Source: Liolophura sinensis (Eukaryota; Mollusca; Polyplacophora; Chitonida; Chitonidae). Taken from it: a stretch of 64,000 bases of DNA. Within the stretch, counting starts at the first letter, position 1. Every line of letters begins with the position of its first letter. The notes below the pieces were generated by a model that did not search any database, was not told the origin of the DNA, and saw nothing but the letters and a program-made list of their open reading frames with translations. Both the position numbers and the translations under genes were made by a program. Positions 57,481-64,000 of this stretch are shown piece by piece. The stretch is from positions 17,409,717 through 17,473,716 of the forward strand of contig NC_088305.1 in the NCBI RefSeq assembly GCF_032854445.1, written 5' to 3'.

Positions 57481-59339
57481 AAAAAAGAAATAAATAGTGT
57501 CGATTGATTGTAATAATCGGAATGTTTCGCAAGGGGTATCACTGTTTTTATATATGGTAATATAGTGTGACTACTATTTTAACCCGCGCATCTGGCATAG
57601 GTCTCTTGACTTACTGAACATTTCTACCAGTCTCTCCCTAAAATGAACTTATCGTCTGTGTTCCGGCTAGGCTCCGGTAAGCGAGATGAGGGTCCAGTAG
57701 CTTTTCTTTCTTTTAAACATCTCCTTCATGAAGTACTTTTCCAAATACATATTCCCCGCAGATTACTGCTGCTGACTTTCCTAAATAAGCTCAATTGGAT
57801 GACCCTGGATCGTATGTCACTTGCTTACATCCAACTGAGGCCACAAGGCTATCTATGCTGTATGAGGTCAATGAAAACATCGTAGTGTACTGCAGTACTA
57901 AGTAGAGATTCCGCCTCTGTGCTGAATATGAGCCTTTCACAGCCAAGTTATCGTCACAGCGAGGGGAGTAGCCCATCTGTAGCCCAAGTGATGACATACA
58001 TGTAGATATATTTAACTTGAGACATGACACAAATTAACATCGCAATTTATATTAACCATTCTTGAAAGTGACAAGAAACGCTTTTAAACCGTGGCTCAAT
58101 TTGTTTGATGTTTTATCGTTGCAATGAAAACACTTGTGTTCATCTACTGATCAGAAAGATTAACAAGTTGGGTTTTCTTCTTGGGCGTACTTCTCCTTTC
58201 CATCTGATTTATTTTCACCAGGTATTTTTATAAACAGATGCGAAAAACTTGGGGATTAACCATGAACGAGGGAAACAGATTTTTTCTCACCATATACAGA
58301 AAGTCTGATACGTTTGACGAGTACAATACATTTCTTGGTGACGTCACCACGTCATGATGACACGTGTATCATTTTACACAAATGTATTTGCATTTATAGG
58401 CCAGGCATAATTATTAACGTATCACAATATTTTTGAAATTTGCATTGCATGCAGGAACAGATGTAGTTGTAATCATGATCTGAAAAGAGATCTGAATTCC
58501 ATGCTATGAGGAGTCATGGGTACTACATTCCATTCTAGTTGGGAGAAAAATCACTCTCTATTTTTACTCTCTATTCTGTACGTCTGTAACTGTATCGTGT
58601 TTTGGAATCTCGCTGTAGGTGGCGTTAGCGCGGATCGACGCTACAATGATACCAGACGTCTGTTGGCGTGAAACATGTATTGTGCTCTCCGGCTTCTTCC
58701 GTTTCTTCTTCTCTTACTTGTAAGCATTATGAATTGCTGGGGCAACCCCGTAAACTGCATGCCATAACTCGCATTCTCAGGATATTGCTGGATGACCTAT
58801 GTACAAAAACTGTATTTGTTCTCTAACAGTTTGGGAGCGACATCTTGCCACACTGAAAGATCAAGCAGTTTTGAGACGTGTTTAGTGGCTATGAAGGAAG
58901 ATGTTTTGATTATAAATATGCTATATTTAACCCAAACAGCAATATTGAATCTTCAATCGCTAATTGTTCATTTTCCCGTTAATGTTTCAGCAAGAAATAA
59001 AAGAAATAAAAAAGATAATGAGAAATTTTGATGTGTGTAAAGAAAAATAATGCATGTCTTGAAAGGTCAGGCGAAGAGTCCATTCTATGTCACATATGAC
59101 GTCAATGCGGAAGAGGGTCAATAATCCCCCAACCAATCTAATAAAAAGAAAAAAGAAATTTGTCCGGGAGAAAAAATATGATGACGGACAAGTCATATAC
59201 TAGACATTCATGAGCCTGCAACTTAACTGATCACGACCTGCCTTCGTTATAATGTTTTATTTCGGCAATTAATTCAACGAAAGATCATTTCGAAGTTTAT
59301 TTGTTAGTTCCTTTACCGCCATTGCATTTTCGGACCAAA
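57481..59339. other. Unassigned non-coding DNA
   Basis: No gene recognised. A perfect 12-base palindrome GGTGACGTCACC lies at 58337-58348 and contains the TGACGTCA cAMP-response-element core. Short overlapping frames only. Confidence 0.5.
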
Positions 59340-59548
59340 CTTGTAGATGCGCACCTTCCCACGTAAGGCCGGAGAGGAAGTCAACTGGAAGTCATTCCGC
59401 ATTCTGGATCATACATGCAGCGCCGCGCTGGCACGTTAACCACCTTGGCTCATACCGTCTGATTACAATTGACAACTGATTATAATATGATAAGATATAC
59501 GTTAACCACCTCGGCCCATACCGTCTGATTATGATATAATAAGATACT
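59340..59548 (-). repeat. SINE family 1 5' part with duplicated head
   Basis: On the minus strand, TGAGCCAAGGTGGTTAACG (head, box A-like) is followed by CTTCCTCTCCGGCCTTACG (59365). The head segment CGTTAACCACCTTGGCTCAT (59434) recurs as CGTTAACCACCTCGGCCCAT (59500), a 66-bp tandem duplication with ACCGTCTGATTA in both units. The SINE 3' half is absent. Confidence 0.65.
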
Positions 59549-60239
59549 TCACGAAAGCTCTCGGCACCACGTATCAATATTTATCCATTTTCAATACATT
59601 TTGAATTTATATTACATTGTCTATAGCTGAGCAGTGATGCCATACATCAATGGATCAAGGAAACGTCATAAAATGGGTTCAGAAGATTCAGGAATATGTG
59701 TTCTTCCAATAAAAGTAAAATGCCAATTTCCCAAAAATATTTCCTCGGTCCCATATATTCCCAGACTGTGGCTTCATCTGAAATAAATCACGTTTTCAAG
59801 GTAGCTTTGCTTGGTGTCATGGGCATTCTGTTTGTACATAGACACCACATTTCTCATCCTAAGCCGAGTTTTCTAGCCCTGGACCAAAATTCAAATTTTA
59901 TTCCCCGTCACACAAGCTCAAAAGTTTCTTTCCCTTGAGTCCGGGCGTAACAAATCATCGAACTTTCTACATTGCTTTGGATATCAGCTAGATTGAGGCG
60001 TAAGCACAGATGTGCCTCGGCTCTCCTTAAATACACCACTCAATAAATCAGACATACTTGTACAAATCTAATTTACTGGCCCCAGCATCACTAAGCTGTC
60101 TCAGTCTGCTTCTGAACAATTTACGGCGATAAACTTATGACTCATCTTGATTTTTTGTCTAAAACTAGGAACTGTCTTGTACTTTCATGACACGCAAGGA
60201 AACCGAATTTAACTTGAAATCTAGCTGAAGGAAAAATGC
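59549..60239. other. Unassigned non-coding DNA
   Basis: No gene or repeat recognised before the LINE reverse transcriptase begins. Confidence 0.5.
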
Positions 60240-61704
60240 CACTAGTTAAAAACTAGTTTTTGCATGTCTGATCTCAAACTTGTTGCAAAAGATATTTCAA
60301 CTCCCCTCATATAGTTAATTTGTCCCTTATGTCGGGTTGTATGCCGTCTTCCTTGAAATCTGCAAAAATTACCCCCATCTTTAAATGTGGCAATGACATC
60401 ACAAACTACCACCCTATCTCGGTATTACCTAGCCGGAGCAAAATAATGGAAAAAGTAGTTGTAAACATGATGAATGATTTTCTGACAGCCAATGATATCA
60501 TTTCGCCCAACCAATTTGGTTTTAGAACTGGACACTCTACTACCCACACGGCGTGCACTCTATACAACTACATTATAGTTGCCAAAGACTCCAAACAACG
60601 TTCTGTCGTGTCATTCCTTGACCTGTCAAGAACTTTTGACACCGTCAACCACAAAATCCTTCTATAAAAGCTCGAATACTATGGTTTTCGAGCTCACAGC
60701 GCTCAATGGTTGGAGAGCTATCCATCAGGTCGATCTCAATCAGTTCACTTTGAGGGGAATATGTCAAAAGACCGTAAGGTAAATTGTAGTGTTCCCCAGG
60801 GCTCCATTCTCGGTCCTGTATTGTTTTCATTGTACATTAATGACATCACAGCATCATCAGATATTCTGGATTTTACATTATTTGCTGATAATACAAGTGT
60901 CTGCACTTATACGCCTACAAGCGCCGAGGCTGTATCCACTATGTCTGTAGAGTTGCATAAAATTTCCCATTGGCTGAGAGGTAACCGCTTGCCCCTTAAT
61001 ATTAGTAAAACAAAATGCATGCACATAAATGTATCCAAAATTAAGGCACTTCCGCCACCGTTATATTTGCATGGCGTTGAAATAGCCAGCCTTCAAGAAC
61101 ACAAGTTCTTGGGAGTATATTTTAATTCAAGGCTGTCTTAGGTATCTATCATTAACTTTATTAGTAAGAAGGTATCCAGAAATATTAGCACCATCAAACA
61201 CATTGGAGCAAATATTAACAAAGAAACACTGCTTATTTTGTACTGCTCTCTGATATTCCCTTATCATTCCTATGCAAATGTTTTATGGGATAGCACATAC
61301 ATGAGTCATCTTCATCCCTTAGTAATTCTTCAGAAACGCATCATCCGCCTCATCACCTTCTCACAAAGACTGGATCATATATTTAAGAACCTCAAAATCC
61401 TCCCACTGCATAAATACACAGATACTCATTCTTTCTACTCGCACATAAATTCACTCACCAATCATCCTCTCTTCCTCACAAATTTCAACAGCTGTTCAAA
61501 AGACAATCTGACGTTCACAATTACCCAACCAGATCCTATTCTTTCAATCCCCATGTACCTTTTGTAACTTCAAATCTATCCACACATTTCATCAGATCAT
61601 CAGCCCCAAGGGAGTGGAATAGGCTTCCTCCAAACCTCAAAGTAATCAATGTCAGGTCTTCATTCAAATCCGGGTTAAAAGATTTTTTAATTAACAATAT
61701 TTGA
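60240..61704 (+). pseudogene. Non-LTR retrotransposon reverse transcriptase (CR1/Jockey-like), truncated
   Basis: The frame opens in the RT fingers: MPSSLKSAKITPIFKCGN, YHPISVLPSRSKIMEKV, NQFGFRTGHSTTHTA, FLDLSRTFDTVNHKILL (motif A), VPQGSILGPVLFSLYIND, then FADNTSVCTYT at the catalytic box. Family members have FADD here, so the second Asp is replaced by Asn. Downstream are LNISKTKCMHIN, EHKFLGVYF and a C-terminal part (PYHSYANVLWDS, LQKRIIRLITFSQR, SSAPREWNRLPPNLK) ending in a stop at 61702. In-frame stops at 60665 and 61139 and a shift near 61560 confirm it is dead. ORF1 and the endonuclease are missing, as in 5'-truncated LINE copies. The RT would reverse-transcribe its own RNA at a nicked chromosomal target. 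The clade within CR1/Jockey/Rex relatives is not resolved. Confidence 0.92.
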
Positions 61705-61881
61705 TCCACATTAGTCATGCAATCTACGAGACAGGTGTCACACAAAATATTATTCACACTATTGTATAGTTAACTTAGGTTTTTGTAGTGTTACATTTCT
61801 ATGTGAGTTTTTTTCTAAAGTAAACTTGTTTTTTGTTATTACAATTGTTCAATAATTATTGCGTCTCACCCAGCATATATA

Positions 61882-63408
61882 CTATCCAAAGAAAGAAAGG
61901 CATAGGTGTTTTGGTTTATTTTAAAATGAAATAAATACATTTTGTCTTCATTTCATGAGCAAAATGTGTTTTAATATTGTTAATAGTCACAGTTAGCACA
62001 CATTTTATTCCTCAAAACATTTCTTGGTTGAAAATGTTGAGTTTGGAGGCCGTTTTTGGAAGAAGTAAAAATACAGCACCACACTGCATCACGTGCAGTC
62101 TTACACGCCGAACTTACGCATGGAAAGCATGCAGTGTGTGACTATAAAACCGCAACTTCGGGTCGGAAATCGGCGTCTTTCAAGTGGTGTTTTCAAGCTG
62201 ATTCAACATGCCACGTCTTGACACTGTCACAAGAAATATTGCCATTGGAAGACTTCAAGCTGGAGAGTCCCAATCGTTCATTTCTAGGCGTCTACACGTC
62301 AGCCAGAGCACGATTTCATGGCTTGCTGCCCGCTACAACAATACTGGGACAACAAATGACCGTCGGCGTTCAGGTCGACCACGTGTCACTACAGCAGCCC
62401 AAGATCGCTACATAAGGGTCCTCCATTTGCGTGACCGTTGTGCTACAGCTGAAAGCACAGCAGCCAGCATACCGGGACTGAGGAGGATATCAGGTCAGAT
62501 AGTGCGGAACAGGCTGAGGGAACATGGACTGAGAGCCAGGAGGCCCTATGTTGGGATCGTGCTGCGTCCTCACCATCGCGCCAATCGCCTCCGATGGTGT
62601 AACAACGTGACTGCATGGAATCTACGCAACTGGCGACGCATTTGGTTCAGTGATGAGTCCAGATTCCTATTGCAGAGACGTGATGGTAGAAACCGGGTTT
62701 ACAGACGTGCTCACGAACGTTATGCCCCTAACTGCGTACGCCAAGTGGACAGATTTGGTGGAGAGAGTGTGATGATGTGGGCAGCAATATCGTATACTGG
62801 TCGTACAAATCTTGTCCACGTTCAGGGAAATCTTACGGCCGTACGCTACCGAGACACCATCCTGCAGGCACACCTCTTACCTGTCATTGACGTTCAGCGG
62901 GAGTTGTTCCAGCAGGACAACGCCAGACCGCACACGGCACGTGTCACAGGGGACTTCCTCGCCGAAAACAATGTAAAGGTGCTACCCTGGCCGTCCCGTT
63001 CCCCGGATCTTAACCCAATTGAGCATCTGTGAGATGAACTTGATCGACGTCTACGCCAACGTCAACCTCAAGCCCAAACGCTTCAAGAGCAAGTTGCATG
63101 TTTGCAGGAGGAGTGGCAGAACATTCCCCAGGCCTCTATCCAGCGTCTCATCCAGTCCATGACAAGGCGTGTCAGAACTGTTATTCGTGCCCGTGGTGGT
63201 CACAACAGATACTGACATTCCACTCAAGTGGGAGACTCATTGTGAGTGTCTTACCTCAAGTTGATGGCCTTGTTGTCTAGATATGGACCCTTCCTTAATC
63301 TGTGTAAAAATATTTGCAGAATAGCAATTCTTATTTAGTTATGCATAATTGAAAAGACTGCATCACCTCCGCAATAAACCGGGTTATGCGTTTCTTTTTT
63401 TTGGATAG
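61882..63408 (+). mobile_element. Tc1-like DNA transposon, nearly intact
   Basis: The left end CTATCCAAAGAAAGAAAGGC (61882) is matched by the right end reading CTATCCAAAAAAAAGAAACG on the other strand (ending 63408). TA dinucleotides at 61880-61881 and 63409-63410 are the target duplication. At 1527 bp it is standard length and carries a single transposase gene. A TATA-like ACTATAAAAC lies at about 62139-62148, some 60 bases before the ATG. It sits about 180 bp past the end of the LINE reading frame, probably in its 3' tail. Confidence 0.95.
62208..63215 (+). pseudogene. Tc1-family DD34E transposase with one premature stop
   Basis: 335 codons from ATG at 62208 to TGA at 63213, interrupted only by TGA at 63030 (codon 275), where the family has Trp (EHLWDEL). 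The N-terminus has two helix-turn-helix blocks (ARRLQAGESQS-like start, RRLHVSQSTISWLAARY) with the linker RRSGRPRVTT at about residues 53-62. The catalytic domain shows WFSDESRF (first D), GGESVMMWAAI, LFQQDNARPHTAR (second D) and SPDLNPIEHL (E), with exactly 34 residues between the second D and E. The C-terminus ends RARGGHNRY. The enzyme would bind the TIRs and move the element to TA sites. The stop lies two codons after the catalytic Glu's HL, so the product would lack about 60 C-terminal residues. The 119-codon frame at 62056 is a shadow. Confidence 0.95.
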
Positions 63409-63410
63409 TA

Positions 63411-64000
63411 TATTATTATTATTTCATAATAATGAGTCAGGGATAGAACATGTCCCTCGGACTTTATTCCCGCCATTTACGAGATATGTAATTATACATA
63501 TATTTACGTATGGTGAATAAACATTCAGTTCAATTCAATTCAATTCTTAAAACAAGCCAAAAATTTTACTGATAGCTACAATTAAAATGTTTTGCCCTGG
63601 AAAGTTTTAAATTTAAATACTGATCCATTTTGGACCAGGCTCTTGGAGTCACTGTCATCACCGATATTCAACCATCACAACTAAACAAATACTTCGGAAT
63701 TTTAAGGTAAAGAATCTCCCTGGTGTATATTGCTGCAAAAGCGTGATGCGTAACCAATCATTCATATTCATTGGCCTTACAATTTAACGGGACGCAGTTT
63801 ATGGCGTAGGTGTTGAGCTGTTTTTTTTAGACCAGTAACATATATTAAATTCAATTCAACATCATTGCAAATTTTCCTAAGTCTGTTTCCCATATAGTGT
63901 ATGCTGCCATTATACAATGTCTGCCGTAAGAAGTAAGGCGAAGTCTTCATGGCAGGTACTGTAGAATACGTTCTTTTGAATAGCGCTGGAAAACTGGGTG
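63411..64000. other. Unassigned non-coding DNA
   Basis: A short CAATT repeat lies near 63529-63545. No gene or transposon recognised to the end of the window. Confidence 0.5.

Noticed and set aside
62056-62415. 119-codon open frame upstream of the Tc1 transposase
   Set aside because: It overlaps the real transposase start in another frame and has no domain; it is a shadow frame.

Overview
The window looks like non-coding DNA from a marine mollusc, or a close lophotrochozoan relative. It is AT-leaning and intron- or intergenic-like, contains no bacterial-type genes, and is full of animal transposable-element remains. The mollusc assignment rests mainly on two tRNA-derived SINE families. One has a 3' body reading ...CCACCATAATGCTGG... 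followed by a (AAAT)n tail. The other ends in ...TGACTGAAAAATTGTTAAG... plus a 4-base repeat tail. Both are of the kind I associate with mollusc genomes. I could not identify a host protein-coding gene. The host-like open frames are short, overlap on both strands and match nothing I know.

Layout: 1-5.9 kb is mostly featureless, with a 59-bp tandem array at 2.53-3.00 kb and SINE fragments. 6.8-7.8 kb holds a decayed DDE_Tnp_4 transposase on the minus strand, split by a SINE that left a 12-bp target duplication. It is followed at once by a 127-bp satellite (7839-9743) with 15 full units of identical length and a six-unit higher-order pattern. 11.3-14.6 kb is a decayed Penelope-like retroelement on the minus strand, with its GIY-YIG endonuclease upstream of the reverse transcriptase, the permuted order of the Naiad clade. 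A 5'-truncated second copy lies at 44.29-45.98 kb and a heavily decayed third at 49.19-49.45 kb.

16-33 kb is mostly unassigned sequence with SINEs, two MITE-like elements and several dispersed repeat pairs. 34416-35949 is a Tc1-like element with perfect 27-bp inverted repeats but a gene broken by frameshifts. 37.9 kb has a 33-bp minisatellite, 41996-42134 a strong 59-bp-arm foldback, and 47.6-48.45 kb a piggyBac-type transposase relic followed by a degenerate 10-residue-repeat open frame. 60.24-61.70 kb is a 5'-truncated CR1/Jockey-like LINE reverse transcriptase. It is followed by a nearly intact Tc1-like element (61882-63408) whose 335-codon DD34E transposase is interrupted by one premature stop.

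The parts do not form a pathway. The window is a layered record of insertions (SINE into DNA transposon, satellite beside transposon, nested retroelements). The most informative items are the permuted Penelope-like element, the satellite's higher-order structure, the nearly intact Tc1 copy and several unassigned repeats. All calls come from reading the sequence by eye; no alignment or database search was run.
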